This document shows, piece by piece, positions 30,859 to 40,988 of a stretch of DNA of 64,000 nucleotides (the first letter of the stretch is position 1; every line of letters starts with the position of its first letter). The translations under genes were made by a program, and so were the position numbers. The stretch covers positions 269,417 through 333,416 of the forward strand of contig NZ_AYZR01000008.1 of assembly GCF_001436555.1 (NCBI RefSeq), given 5' to 3'. Under the pieces are notes generated by a model. The model was not told the DNA's origin and did no database searches. It worked only from the letters and a program-made list of their open reading frames with translations. Source of the stretch: Lentilactobacillus senioris DSM 24302 = JCM 17472. Its GTDB lineage: Bacteria > Bacillota > Bacilli > Lactobacillales > Lactobacillaceae.

Positions 30859-31720
30859 ATTGATTGGGATAATTTTGACTAGGCAGTAAAATATCTGCTT
30901 GTTGAAGTGCCTCTAAGTAAAAGCCTAAGAAATCATGAGAGATTTTTCCTTGAGTTCCATTTTTAGCGGTAATGTTTATTTGAAGTGCTAACTTACCAGT
31001 AGGTAAAGTAACGGTGCCCAAAACATTTGGGGAGTCAACAATTTCTGGGTACTCAGGTGTTTTTTTGGTATTAACTTGTTCAATAATCTCTAATGCTTGT
31101 TGAATAGGGGTTTCCGGTAGAATTGTAATTTGAATCATGGCCACCATGTTATTACGAGACATATTAGAAATAGTGGTGATGGAACGGTTGGGGATAAAAT
31201 TTAAGGTGCCATCATCTGAAACGATTTGAGTGGTTCGTAACCCCACCGCAGCTACCGTTCCTTTGATGGTACCGATCTGAACGTATTCACCGACTTCAGC
31301 TTGTTTTTCTAAAATAATGAAAAAACCGCTGACTATGTCACTAACGAATCCTTGGGCGCCCAGTCCAATTGCCAAACTAAAAATTCCAGCACTAGCGACT
31401 AGTGTTCCGACTGGAATACCAATCACTGATAGAATAGAATAAATCCAAAAGAACCATAATGAATACATGAAAACATTTAAGGATAGGGAGTGAAAGGTTG
31501 AAATTCGTTTTTCAACAAAATTATCCGCATATTTAGACCGATAACGCTTGAAAAAATGGTTGATTAAGCCACGACCAATTTTACGAATAATGATAAATAA
31601 AATTGAAAAGAAAATGATCCAGACAATTGACTGAATTAAATTAGTTAAAATCTTGTCCCATTCAAAGTATTGAAGGTACTTTTGCCAATTGATGGCTGAG
31701 TTTAATTTTTGATTGATCAC
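30857..31720 (-). CDS. Small-conductance mechanosensitive channel (MscS family, YkuT-like)
   Basis: A 287-residue membrane protein. N-terminal hydrophobic segments (IVWIIFFSILFIIIRKIG, MYSLWFFWIYSILSVIG) lead to the pore helix ASAGIFSLAIGLGAQGFVSD, the MscS hallmark, followed by the beta domain (VGEYVQIGTIKGTV) and a C-terminal domain. It opens on membrane tension to release solutes in hypo-osmotic shock. Convergent with cbpB; ykuL and ykuT are also neighbours in Bacillus. Confidence 0.92.
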   Translation of the reverse strand: MINQKLNSAINWQKYLQYFEWDKILTNLIQSIVWIIFFSILFIIIRKIGRGLINHFFKRYRSKYADNFVEKRISTFHSLSLNVFMYSLWFFWIYSILSVIGIPVGTLVASAGIFSLAIGLGAQGFVSDIVSGFFIILEKQAEVGEYVQIGTIKGTVAAVGLRTTQIVSDDGTLNFIPNRSITTISNMSRNNMVAMIQITILPETPIQQALEIIEQVNTKKTPEYPEIVDSPNVLGTVTLPTGKLALQINITAKNGTQGKISHDFLGFYLEALQQADILLPSQNYPNQ

Positions 31721-31799
31721 TTGTTGGCCTCCTGCCTTTATCTGTTCTTATTTTAGCAAAGACGTTAATAGATTCAAAGCCGCTTAGGGAACAATTTCA

Positions 31800-31828
31800 T
31801 TGTCAAACCAAGGGTTCAATGCTATTCT
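31800..31828 (+). promoter_or_regulatory. Promoter for ytxG-ytxH
   Basis: TTGTCA, 17-base spacer, TATTCT, ending 33 bases before the ytxG-like ATG. Confidence 0.6.
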
Positions 31829-31860
31829 GGTATTGAACTACAATTAAAGGAGGGTGTGCA

Positions 31861-32280
31861 ATGACAGGTGGTCAAGTAGCAGCGATCATTGCCGCAGTAG
31901 CATTTTTAGTATTGGTTTTATTCATTGGTATGTTTTTAATGAAAATCAATAAAACCATGTCTGAGGTTAACAAATCCATCAACTCAATTACTAGTGACGT
32001 TGATGTTATTTCCAAACAGACTGAACAAATTATGGCAACGTCAAATACTTTTATCAAGGACGTAAATGACAAAGTCAATATTGTAACGCCAGTATTTCAG
32101 GCCGCCGCTGACTTAGGTCAAAGTGTGTCTGACTTAAATGCTGCCACACAAAACCTAACTCAAAAAGTCAAAGATTCCGGTAAAACCGGTGCTAAGGCTG
32201 GAGTTGCAACCAAGGTTGGTAAAACAGCCTGGGGAATGTATCAAAATCATCGTCAAGCAAAACGAAATAAAGAAATTTAA
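31861..32280 (+). CDS. ytxG: DUF948 protein (YtxG-like)
   Basis: A 139-residue protein with one N-terminal transmembrane segment (IAAVAFLVLVLFIGMFLM) and a helical coiled-coil-like body (INSITSDVDVISKQTEQI). DUF948 proteins of this shape are called YtxG, a general-stress-linked protein in Bacillus. ytxG-ytxH near ccpA is conserved in Bacillus and staphylococci, which matches the neighbours here. AAAGGAGG precedes the ATG. Biochemical role unknown. Confidence 0.85.
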   Translation: MTGGQVAAIIAAVAFLVLVLFIGMFLMKINKTMSEVNKSINSITSDVDVISKQTEQIMATSNTFIKDVNDKVNIVTPVFQAAADLGQSVSDLNAATQNLTQKVKDSGKTGAKAGVATKVGKTAWGMYQNHRQAKRNKEI

Positions 32281-32304
32281 ACTTACTTTTGGAGGTCGAA
32301 GATT

Positions 32305-32829
32305 ATGGGAAAAAAATTAGCGGGTAGTTTATTCATTGCAGCTGTTGGTGCGGGATTATATGCAGCTTATCAAAAGTTGGATGCTCAAAAGAAGCAACAA
32401 CTTCAACACGACGCAATGGATAAGGCGGCAGAATTAAAAGATCGAGCAGTTGACTATGCTTTTTACGCTAGTGATGCCGTTGAAGACTTAAAAGAAGTGG
32501 TTAGAGACCAAATGGATCAAACTAAGAGTCAAATTAAGGACTGGCAAGCTCAAAACAATACTCCTGATGTTGGCGAAGAAGTTAGTTCTGAAATTAATGA
32601 AAAAGCCACTCAATTCCACGAAGCTCAAGAACGGCTTCGTTCTGAAGTTGCCAATGGTGTTGATGATTTGAAGGATGAAGAAGCCCAAGATGATATTGTA
32701 ATCACTGCTGATGAAGCCTTACAAAATCAACATAAAGATCTACCAGAAGAATCAGAAGAAACTCCAAAAGAATCTAAAAAAGTAGCACCTAAAAAAGAAT
32801 CTAAAAAAGAAGAAACTAAGAAAGATTAG
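32305..32829 (+). CDS. ytxH: YtxH-like general stress protein
   Basis: A 174-residue protein with an N-terminal hydrophobic segment (LAGSLFIAAVGAGLYAAY), a helical charged middle and an acidic/basic low-complexity C-terminal tail rich in Glu, Lys and Pro. It follows the ytxG-like gene by 24 bases with a TTGGAGG ribosome binding site. The family name rests mainly on topology and context. A palindromic terminator follows. Confidence 0.75.
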   Translation: MGKKLAGSLFIAAVGAGLYAAYQKLDAQKKQQLQHDAMDKAAELKDRAVDYAFYASDAVEDLKEVVRDQMDQTKSQIKDWQAQNNTPDVGEEVSSEINEKATQFHEAQERLRSEVANGVDDLKDEEAQDDIVITADEALQNQHKDLPEESEETPKESKKVAPKKESKKEETKKD

Positions 32830-32837
32830 TTTTAACT

Positions 32838-32871
32838 AAAAAGGGCCATCGCTTAAGCGATGGCCCTTTTT
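32838..32871. terminator. Bidirectional terminator between ytxH and pepQ
   Basis: A perfect 34-base palindrome: AAAAAGGGCCATCGCTT and its complement, with A and T tracts on the two sides. Confidence 0.92.
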
Positions 32872-32883
32872 GTCTGGAATAAC

Positions 32884-33981
32884 TTAGTCAACGTATTGAA
32901 GTTCTTTAGTAGTATGAGTAAATGGTTCTGCACCGGTTTCGGTAATGTGGACACAGTCTTCGATACGAACTCCAGCAACACCAGGAATGTAAATGCCGGG
33001 TTCAATTGAGAAACACATTCCCGGGCGTAATAGCATATCATTGCCTTCCATGATAGATGGGAATTCATGTTCACCCATTCCCATACCATGGCCTAGACGA
33101 TGAATGAAGTATTCGCCATAACCAGCTTGGGTAATAATGTCACGAGCAATTTTATCGAGTTCGGAAGCCATCATACCAGGTTTAGCTGCTGCTTGAGCAG
33201 TTAATTGAGCTTCTAAACAGACATTGTAAATATCCATTGATTTTTGATCGGGTTTACCAACGGCAACGGTTCTAGAAGCATCACTAATATAACCTTCCCA
33301 AACAGTTCCAAGATCAAATAATACTAATTGATTATTTTCGATTTTAGTAGGACCAGTAGCGCCGTGAGGTTCAGCAGCATGAGCACCGGCTTGAATCAAG
33401 GTGTCGAAGCTCATTTCCATGATCCCTTCACCTTTCAAGGCATATTCAAGGTCTGCTGCTACTTGTTGTTCACTTGTTCCGATTTTAGCAGCTTCAAAGC
33501 CTTTGGCAAAAGCAAAATCTGCCCACTTACCAGCGACATTTAATTTTTCAATTTCATCAGCTGACTTGATTAATCTCATTTTTTCGATTTCAGGAGTGAG
33601 GTTTAAAGCGAAATTAGTTGCTGGAAAGAATCTTTGAAGGGCTTCTAATCTTTCAACTGGTAAATTAGCTTTTTCAATGGCAACTGTTTTTTGATCAACT
33701 AATAAAGCTTGAACTCGATCAGCAATCATTTTCCAAGGATTTTCATGATCTAAGTAACCATAAACGGGATGATTCCAGCCAGTATCTTTAATTGCTTCAA
33801 CTTCTAGCGCTGGGGCGAAGATAAATGGTTCAGCGTCTTTAAATACTGCTAACATCAAAACCCGTTCTACTGGATCACTGTAGAATCCAGTTAAGTATTG
33901 AATTGTTTTAGGGTCGCTGATTAAACCAAAATCACCTTTGTTTTCAGCGATCCAATTTTGAATCTGTTCAATTTTGTTCAT
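32884..33981 (-). CDS. pepQ: Xaa-Pro dipeptidase PepQ (M24 family)
   Basis: A 365-residue metallopeptidase. The start is the ATG at 33981 (minus strand), preceded by AGGAGAGG; a longer reading by 14 codons lacks support. The pita-bread metal ligands are in LFDLGTVWEGYISDASRT, HRLGHGMGMGEHEFP, CFSIEPGIY and RIEDCVHIT. It splits X-Pro dipeptides from milk or plant protein. It is divergent from ccpA across a shared intergenic region with a perfect cre site, the arrangement known in Lactococcus and Lactobacillus. Confidence 0.95.
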   Translation of the reverse strand: MNKIEQIQNWIAENKGDFGLISDPKTIQYLTGFYSDPVERVLMLAVFKDAEPFIFAPALEVEAIKDTGWNHPVYGYLDHENPWKMIADRVQALLVDQKTVAIEKANLPVERLEALQRFFPATNFALNLTPEIEKMRLIKSADEIEKLNVAGKWADFAFAKGFEAAKIGTSEQQVAADLEYALKGEGIMEMSFDTLIQAGAHAAEPHGATGPTKIENNQLVLFDLGTVWEGYISDASRTVAVGKPDQKSMDIYNVCLEAQLTAQAAAKPGMMASELDKIARDIITQAGYGEYFIHRLGHGMGMGEHEFPSIMEGNDMLLRPGMCFSIEPGIYIPGVAGVRIEDCVHITETGAEPFTHTTKELQYVD

Positions 33982-34077
33982 GATCAACCTCTCCTTAAGT
34001 ATGAATTTAGGTAAGTATAGCATAGTTAAGAATACGTTTCACTTGAAAAAAGGAAACGAATAGTTTATCATTGGCTT

Positions 34078-34091
34078 TGAAAACGTTTTCA
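34078..34091. promoter_or_regulatory. Perfect cre site between pepQ and ccpA
   Basis: TGAAAACGTTTTCA is a fully symmetrical match to the catabolite-responsive element consensus. It sits about 95 bases from each start codon, so CcpA could regulate itself and pepQ. Confidence 0.9.
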
Positions 34092-34181
34092 ATTTGCTAT
34101 TGGGGATTAATTTTGGTATATTTGATAGTGCTTTGAAAATTAATGAAAACAGATAAAATCTAGTAAGAAAGGGCTGTCACG

Positions 34182-35183
34182 ATGGAAAAACAGACAATTA
34201 CAATTTATGACGTTGCTCGTGAGGCCAACGTCTCAATGGCGACGGTTTCTCGGGTAGTTAATGGAAATACCAATGTAAAACCGGCAACAAGAAAAAAAGT
34301 GTTAGAGGTAATTGATCGACTAGACTATCGACCTAATGCCGTTGCCCGCGGTTTAGCAAGCAAAAAGACTACTACTGTTGGGGTTATTATTCCTGATATG
34401 ACCAATATGTTTTTTGCTTCATTAGCTCGAGGAATTGATGATGTAGCTGCAATGTATAAATACAACATCATTTTAGCGAATTCAGATTCTAATGGAGAAC
34501 GTGAAGTTCAAGTATTAAATACGTTGCTAACTAAGCAAGTTGATGGAATTATTTTCATGGGTAATGAAATTACCCCAGAATTAAGAGATGAATTCCGTCG
34601 GACTAAAACGCCAATTGTTTTGGCTGGATCAATTGATGAAGAAAACGTTAACCCTAGTGTTAATATTGATTACGTGGCTGCTGTTCAAGAAGAAGTGAAG
34701 AACTTAATTGATAGAGGTAATAAGAAGATTGCCTTTGTTTGTGGTCCACTATCACAAGCAATTAATAGCAAGTACCGTTTGAAAGGGTACAAAGAAGCTT
34801 TGAAGAGTGCCGGTATTCCTTATGATGAAAAGTTAGTTTTTGAAACTGATAACTCATACAAGTCAGGAATGTTATTACAACCTGCATTAAGCTCAATGGG
34901 GGTTACGGCTGCCATGGTTTCAGATGATGAACTAGCTGCCGGTATTATGAACGGCATGACTGATGCTGGGGTAAAAGTTCCTTCCGAATTTGAAGTAATT
35001 ACTTCTAACGATACTAAGATTGCTGAAATTGTTCGACCAAAGATGTCATCAATTACACAACCACTTTATGATATTGGTGCCGTTGCAATGCGCTTACTTA
35101 CTAAATTGATGAATAATGAAGAAGTTACTGAAAAGAACGTTTTACTTCCTTATGGATTGATGAAACGAGATTCAACTAAATAA
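34182..35183 (+). CDS. ccpA: Catabolite control protein A
   Basis: A 333-residue LacI-family regulator. The N-terminal helix-turn-helix reads TITIYDVAREANVSMATVSRVVNGN, followed by the hinge segment NAVARGLASKKT and a periplasmic-binding-like core. With HPr-Ser-P it represses or activates carbon genes through cre sites. AAAGGG precedes the ATG. The gene is followed by a terminator and is divergent from pepQ. Confidence 0.96.
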   Translation: MEKQTITIYDVAREANVSMATVSRVVNGNTNVKPATRKKVLEVIDRLDYRPNAVARGLASKKTTTVGVIIPDMTNMFFASLARGIDDVAAMYKYNIILANSDSNGEREVQVLNTLLTKQVDGIIFMGNEITPELRDEFRRTKTPIVLAGSIDEENVNPSVNIDYVAAVQEEVKNLIDRGNKKIAFVCGPLSQAINSKYRLKGYKEALKSAGIPYDEKLVFETDNSYKSGMLLQPALSSMGVTAAMVSDDELAAGIMNGMTDAGVKVPSEFEVITSNDTKIAEIVRPKMSSITQPLYDIGAVAMRLLTKLMNNEEVTEKNVLLPYGLMKRDSTK

Positions 35184-35196
35184 ATTACACAATAAG

Positions 35197-35226
35197 AAGA
35201 GTTTTCTGAAAAGAAAACTCTTTTTA
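35197..35226 (+). terminator. ccpA terminator
   Basis: AAGAGTTTTC / GAAAACTCTT stem with a six-base loop, then TTT. Confidence 0.88.
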
Positions 35227-35374
35227 TTTTTGCCCTCAAGAAACTGACCCGATTTTTCAAGTCGCATTTGATAATTGATAATCATCATTGTTTATAAGTC
35301 ATAATCTTTGAACTTGCATTTTAGAAAATTTATACTGATGTTTGTGAAACTTAATTACACAGGGGGAGTTATGT

Positions 35375-36104
35375 ATGAATAATGAGGGGAAATGTTTTTA
35401 GAGCGTAAAAATGACAATCGAGTTTTTCCAATTTTAGATGATGCTAAACCATTGTCTCAGTCACGATTGTGGTTAATTGCAATCTTAACACCGTTAATTT
35501 TCTTTATTGGTGTGATACCACAAGTGCTTCATATTCAAAGCAAAAATATTTATTTGGATGCTTAATTCTTTGGTTGGTACGCCATTAAAAACGTACTTTC
35601 ATAAGATTACTAAATCTGACTTTTGGGATGGCGTTTTGGTTTTAATCCTAGACGGAATTTATAGTACTGTGGTCAGTCAATTATTTACTACATATTCTTC
35701 GACTACATCCAATGCTAATAATCAGGGACTAAATCATATCTCAACCATCAAAATGGTATTAGTCTTTATTGTCGAAACAATTAGTAATGACACAACCCTT
35801 CTTTCAGAAGAATTGCTAGCATTGATTCCTATGTTAGTCTTTGCTACCTTGGCTAATAAATATTGGCACTTTAGTAGAGGTGGGGCATTATTACTTGGAA
35901 CTATTATCTCTATCTTTTGTATTTGGGTTTATGCATTTTTCAACTTATGATTGGCACTGGGCCCAAATGATTATCCTCATTGGAGGTTCTCGAATTTTCT
36001 ATAACGGGGTATACATTCGGACTAAGAACCTTTGGGTATCTTATCTTTGCCATTTCTTATGGGACACCATCACACTTGTAATTGTAATTGTATTACATCA
36101 TTAG
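35375..36104 (+). pseudogene. CPBP-family intramembrane protease gene broken by frameshifts
   Basis: Four consecutive pieces in shifting frames read as one protein. MNNEGKCF (from ATG 35375, after AGGGGGAG) stops at 35399-35401. A piece from 35392 (LERKNDNRVFPILDD...) stops at 35563-35565. A third frame covers about 35550-35950 with the EEx motif region SEELLALIP. A fourth ends at 36104 with GFMHFSTYDWHW and the HxxxD-type motif CHFLWDT. Together these are the CPBP (Abi) protease hallmarks. The breaks lie in or near T- and A-runs, so they may be real decay or sequencing errors. No single frame can make an intact product. Confidence 0.8.
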
Positions 36105-36111
36105 TAATCCC

Positions 36112-36140
36112 AAACGCCTTCCATTGTACGAGGCGTTTTT
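36112..36140 (+). terminator. Terminator after the CPBP pseudogene
   Basis: AAACGCCT / AGGCGTTT stem followed by TTG. Confidence 0.75.
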
Positions 36141-36360
36141 GTTTGGAAAACTAATCTTAGTAATTGTTATGCGATAAATTATTACCAAACTTAGTTATAT
36201 TGATTGTGAATAAAATACGATATTATTTAATTCATTCAAATAACGGCTAATGTTCAGTCATAAAAGGTTTTAAGGTAAATGAAAAATAATTGCTGAATCT
36301 TTTTGAACGAAGTGATATAATGCTATTGTTAAGTTAATCACAAAAGAAAAGAGAGATATC

Positions 36361-37134
36361 ATGACTAATAAAGTAGCGTTAGTAACCGGAGCGGGACAAG
36401 GAATTGGTGAAAGTATTGCTAAAAGATTGGCAAACGATGGTTTTGCAATTGCCTTAATCGGCCGGCATGCTGATAAAATTGATCGGGTAGCTAGTGAAAT
36501 TAAAGAAAACGGTGGAAAGGCTATTTCCTTAGTAGCTGATGTTTCCAATCGAGATGAAGTATTTTCAGTCGTAGATCAAACCGTTAGTGAATTAGGCGAT
36601 TTAAATGTTATTGTAAATAATGCTGGGGTTGCCCCAACTACACCAATTGATGAAGTAACGCCTGAGCAACTACAAAATGTCACAATGATCAATACCGGTG
36701 GGGTAGTTTGGGGCACTCAAGCCGCTCATGCTGCTATGAAAAAATTAGGTCATGGTGGTAAGATCATCAATGCAACTTCTCAAGCCGGAGAAGTCGGTAA
36801 CCCTAATTTAACTGTTTATGGTTCTACCAAATTTGCGATTAGGGGAATTACCCAAACTACAGCTAAAGAATTAGCAGCCGATAATATTACGGTAAATGCT
36901 TATGCTCCAGGAATTGTGATTACTCCAATGATGGAAGATATTGCGCACGAAGTCGGTAAAAACGCCGGTGAAAGTGATGAATGGGGAATGCAAACTTTCG
37001 CCAAGGATATTACTTTAGGGCGGGTTTCCAAACCTGAAGATGTTGCTGCTGTAGTTTCTTTCTTAGCTGGGCCAGATTCCGATTATATTACCGGACAAAC
37101 CATTACCGTTGATGGTGGGATGGTCTTTCATTAA
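36361..37134 (+). CDS. butA: (S)-acetoin-forming diacetyl reductase / butanediol dehydrogenase (SDR)
   Basis: A 257-residue classical short-chain dehydrogenase. Cofactor motif TGAGQGIG at residues 9-16, NNAG, catalytic Ser (ATSQAGEVG), YGSTK with Tyr and Lys, and the C-terminal TVDGGMVFH typical of acetoin reductases. It reduces diacetyl and acetoin with NADH, a redox outlet and flavour reaction in lactic acid bacteria. AGAGAG precedes the ATG and a terminator follows. Substrate is inferred from family resemblance. The 220 bases upstream hold no gene. Confidence 0.85.
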   Translation: MTNKVALVTGAGQGIGESIAKRLANDGFAIALIGRHADKIDRVASEIKENGGKAISLVADVSNRDEVFSVVDQTVSELGDLNVIVNNAGVAPTTPIDEVTPEQLQNVTMINTGGVVWGTQAAHAAMKKLGHGGKIINATSQAGEVGNPNLTVYGSTKFAIRGITQTTAKELAADNITVNAYAPGIVITPMMEDIAHEVGKNAGESDEWGMQTFAKDITLGRVSKPEDVAAVVSFLAGPDSDYITGQTITVDGGMVFH

Positions 37135-37145
37135 AATAATGTGAT

Positions 37146-37181
37146 AAAAAAGTTCAATTAATAATTCATTGAACTTTTTTT
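37146..37181 (+). terminator. Terminator after the diacetyl reductase gene
   Basis: AAAAAAGTTCAAT / ATTGAACTTTTTT stem with a nine-base loop. Confidence 0.85.
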
Positions 37182-37301
37182 ATTTGGTTAATGACCCTCA
37201 ATTATTGCTTTTTACCTATTGATCTTTATCGTAAGTTTAAATGCCTGACATGCTTGGCTAACAGTGATACATTACAAATAAAAGATAACTTGGGGAAAAT
37301 T

Positions 37302-39821
37302 ATGGAAAATAATTTACAAATTGAGGTTCGCGGGGGCAAAGTTAATAATTTAAAGAACATAAATGTTAACATTCCCTTAAACAAATTTGTAGCTATTTCT
37401 GGATTATCTGGATCTGGAAAGTCATCTCTAGCAATGGGAATTTTGTATTCTGAGGGTTCTAGACGCTATTTAGATGCTTTGTCTACATATACTAGAAGAC
37501 GGATTAGCCAGGCGGGAAAGGCTGATGTTCAGTCCGTTAAGCACATTCCATCAGCATTAGCATTAAAACAGCGTCCAGATGTCCCGGGGGTTAGGTCAAC
37601 CGTGGGAACGATGACTGAACTTTATAACGTGTTACGGTTAATTTTTTCTCGGTTGGGATCTCCTAAATGCCCTAATGGCCATCAAGATTCGCCCACAATA
37701 AAGATTGCTGAATCCATGAATTTAACTGGTGATGCAATGGGATTAATTACCTGTCCAGTTTGCGGGGTACAATTTCATGCCTATAGTGCAGAAGACTTCG
37801 CATTTAATTCTGCCGGAGCCTGTCCAACTTGTGATGGATTAGGAGTAACTAAGCAAATTAATCCAGATAAATTAATCGATGATCCTAGTAAATCTATTAA
37901 GGATGGAGCAGTTGCTGCTTGGAAGTTACCCGGTCGTAATTTCATGCCTACGGTAGCTGAAGCTGCTGGTATTCCGATTGATATTCCGTACGAACAATTA
38001 ACTGACCAGCAAAAGGACTTTGTTTTACATGGTCTTAAAAAAACGTATGACATTAATATACCGACTAAAACTGGTCGGGTTTTTCATATGGATAATGCCC
38101 AATACGTAAACGCCTATGATTCTATTTCTGAAAGTATGGCTAATACCAAAAGTGAAGTGGCTTTAAAACGACTTAATCGGTTTTATGAATTTTCCACTTG
38201 TCCTCTCTGTCATGGAACCAGACTTAATCCTAATCGATTAACTCAATTAGTGAATGGCAAAAATATTGCTGAAGTGAGCACCTTAGAACTAGCGGACTTA
38301 ACTGATTGGGTGGCTCAACTAAAACAATGGTTACCTGATAATATGGCCAAGTTGGCAGATAATTTAACCACCGAATTATTAAATCAATTAAACCCAGTGT
38401 TGGAATTGGGGTTAGATTATTTAACGATGGAACGTTCGGGAGGGACGTTATCTACTGGGGAATTGCAACGTATTCAATTGGCTCGTACGTTGAGGACGGA
38501 GACTACTGGAGTCCTCTATGTATTGGATGAACCTTCAGTGGGCCTACATCCGGATAATGTTCAAGGATTAATTCATATTATGCGGGAGTTAATTAATCAA
38601 GGGAATTCTTTAGTAGTAGTTGATCACGAAACTTCAATCATTAATGCGGCTGATTGGATTATAGAAATTGGTCCAGGATCAGGAAAAGATGGTGGAGAAG
38701 TTATTGCTCAAGGAACTCCAGCGGAGATTAAAGCTGATTCTAAATCTTTAATTGGGCCCTTCTTAAAAGGAACGGCACCGTTACTAGTGAGAAAGCCTAA
38801 ATCAGCTGAAGACATAATGACTGCTGGCAAAATTACTATGGCGATTAACGAACGGTTTAATTTACATGATGTATCCGTAGATATTCCCATTAATCGTTTA
38901 ACTGCAGTTACTGGTTTTTCTGGGGCGGGTAAAACTACCTTGATTTTAGATGGTCTCTATAAGGCGTTACAGGATAAGCTTAACAATCAGCAATTACCTA
39001 GTTATGTAACTCAATTAACTGATCCAGATATTAACCAAGTTGTTAGTATCGATGCTACCCCAGTCGGGAAAAACGTCAGATCTACCGTTGCAACTTACAC
39101 TAATATTATGAATGAACTAAGAAAATTATTTGCAGCTCAACCAGAGGCTAAAAGCAAACATTTTACTAGTGCTTACTTTTCTTACAACAATAAAGAAGGA
39201 GCTTGTCCAACTTGTGGAGGAACTGGGCAAGTATCATTAGATATCCAATATTTACCAGACATGGTAGAAGTTTGTCCGACTTGCCATGGGAAACGATATA
39301 ATCCTAAAGTATTGACCGTTAAATGGCATGATCTCAGCATAGCGGATGTAATGGACTTGGAAGTAAAAGAAGCTATCAATACATTTAAAGACAATGATAA
39401 AATATTACAAACCCTTCAAATCCTAAATAATATAGGATTAGGTTATCTACTAATAGGTGAAGCCACTCCTAGTCTTTCTGGAGGAGAAGCTCAACGCTTA
39501 AAATTAACTACCCACCTGGCGCGAAAACTTAATCAGGCCTTGTTTATTTTTGATGAACCTACAATTGGGTTACACCCACTTGATGTTCAAACACTGATTC
39601 AAGTATTACAACAACTGCTAGATAAGGGAGCTACTGTTATTACGATTACTCATGATCTTGATCTGATGGCCAATGCCGATTACATGATTGACTTAGGGCC
39701 TAAGGGTGGAGATAATGGCGGTAAAATTATGGCTGCTGGAAGTCCATTGGAATTAGCTAAAAATTCAACTAGTTTAACTACGCAATATTTGGCCAAATTA
39801 ATACAACGAACTAGCAATTAA
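37302..39821 (+). CDS. UvrA-like ABC ATPase lacking the UvrB-binding insertion
   Basis: ATG 37302 follows TTGGGGAAAA and gives 839 residues; an upstream in-frame extension is not supported. It has two UvrA-type ATPase halves: Walker A GLSGSGKSS and GFSGAGKTT, signatures LSTGELQRIQLA and LSGGEAQRLKL, and zinc modules CPVC/CPTC and CPTCGGTG/CPTCHG. True UvrA is about 940 residues; here the stretch after the first Walker A half, where UvrA binds UvrB, is short. It thus resembles the UvrA2/UvrA-like paralogues linked to damage or drug tolerance. No LexA box is seen in its upstream gap. Confidence 0.88.
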   Translation: MENNLQIEVRGGKVNNLKNINVNIPLNKFVAISGLSGSGKSSLAMGILYSEGSRRYLDALSTYTRRRISQAGKADVQSVKHIPSALALKQRPDVPGVRSTVGTMTELYNVLRLIFSRLGSPKCPNGHQDSPTIKIAESMNLTGDAMGLITCPVCGVQFHAYSAEDFAFNSAGACPTCDGLGVTKQINPDKLIDDPSKSIKDGAVAAWKLPGRNFMPTVAEAAGIPIDIPYEQLTDQQKDFVLHGLKKTYDINIPTKTGRVFHMDNAQYVNAYDSISESMANTKSEVALKRLNRFYEFSTCPLCHGTRLNPNRLTQLVNGKNIAEVSTLELADLTDWVAQLKQWLPDNMAKLADNLTTELLNQLNPVLELGLDYLTMERSGGTLSTGELQRIQLARTLRTETTGVLYVLDEPSVGLHPDNVQGLIHIMRELINQGNSLVVVDHETSIINAADWIIEIGPGSGKDGGEVIAQGTPAEIKADSKSLIGPFLKGTAPLLVRKPKSAEDIMTAGKITMAINERFNLHDVSVDIPINRLTAVTGFSGAGKTTLILDGLYKALQDKLNNQQLPSYVTQLTDPDINQVVSIDATPVGKNVRSTVATYTNIMNELRKLFAAQPEAKSKHFTSAYFSYNNKEGACPTCGGTGQVSLDIQYLPDMVEVCPTCHGKRYNPKVLTVKWHDLSIADVMDLEVKEAINTFKDNDKILQTLQILNNIGLGYLLIGEATPSLSGGEAQRLKLTTHLARKLNQALFIFDEPTIGLHPLDVQTLIQVLQQLLDKGATVITITHDLDLMANADYMIDLGPKGGDNGGKIMAAGSPLELAKNSTSLTTQYLAKLIQRTSN

Positions 39822-39827
39822 ATCTGA

Positions 39828-39858
39828 AGCGACTGTCTCATTGAGATAGTCGCTTTTT
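39828..39858 (+). terminator. Terminator after the UvrA-like gene
   Basis: AGCGACTGTCTC / GAGATAGTCGCT stem (one G-T pair) with a three-base loop, then TTTT. Confidence 0.88.
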
Positions 39859-39972
39859 CATATTATGTACGGTAATGGAGCTTGATTCTTACCATCGTTA
39901 TTTTATCTGTTTTGCCACCATAATGTTAAAATTGTTGTGACTACTAAAGGTAGTTAATGACGGGGGATGTTT

Positions 39973-39989
39973 TCAACTCTAAAAGTTGA
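39973..39989 (+). promoter_or_regulatory. Dyad in the leader of the glucose dehydrogenase gene
   Basis: TCAACT-N5-AGTTGA is an inverted repeat 33 bases before the start codon; a second one, ACTAC-N5-GTAGT, lies about 25 bases further upstream. Either could be operator sites; none is identified. Confidence 0.35.
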
Positions 39990-40006
39990 TAATGAGGTTA
40001 TTTTAA

Positions 40007-40807
<801 letters not shown>

Positions 40808-40988
40808 AGGCAACCAGTTAATAGTCGAACTTATATTAATTTAGATTAGGTTATAGAGACTCTTTAATAAAGTATCGAAATGTGAAACAGCTCATGACTA
40901 TTAGGTCTAAGGGCCGTTTTTATTTTTAGCAAAATTTGGAATTTAGATTAAAATGTATATTTTTTTAAATTAATGAGTATGCATATGA
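40808..40988 (+). other. Intergenic stretch after gdh
   Basis: AT-rich, no ORF. A weak hairpin with CGTTTTT at about 40880-40925 may end the gdh transcript. The rest appears to be decayed sequence leading into a gpmA remnant. Confidence 0.4.

Noticed and set aside
34029-34042. Second cre site near pepQ (GTGAAACGTATTCT on the minus strand)
   Set aside because: Spacing between the TGAAA half and CG differs by one base from the consensus, so it is not a convincing site.
37191-37301. N-terminal extension of the UvrA-like protein by 37 codons
   Set aside because: It has no ribosome binding site and starts right behind the preceding terminator; ATG 37302 has TTGGGGAAAA and starts at the conserved region.
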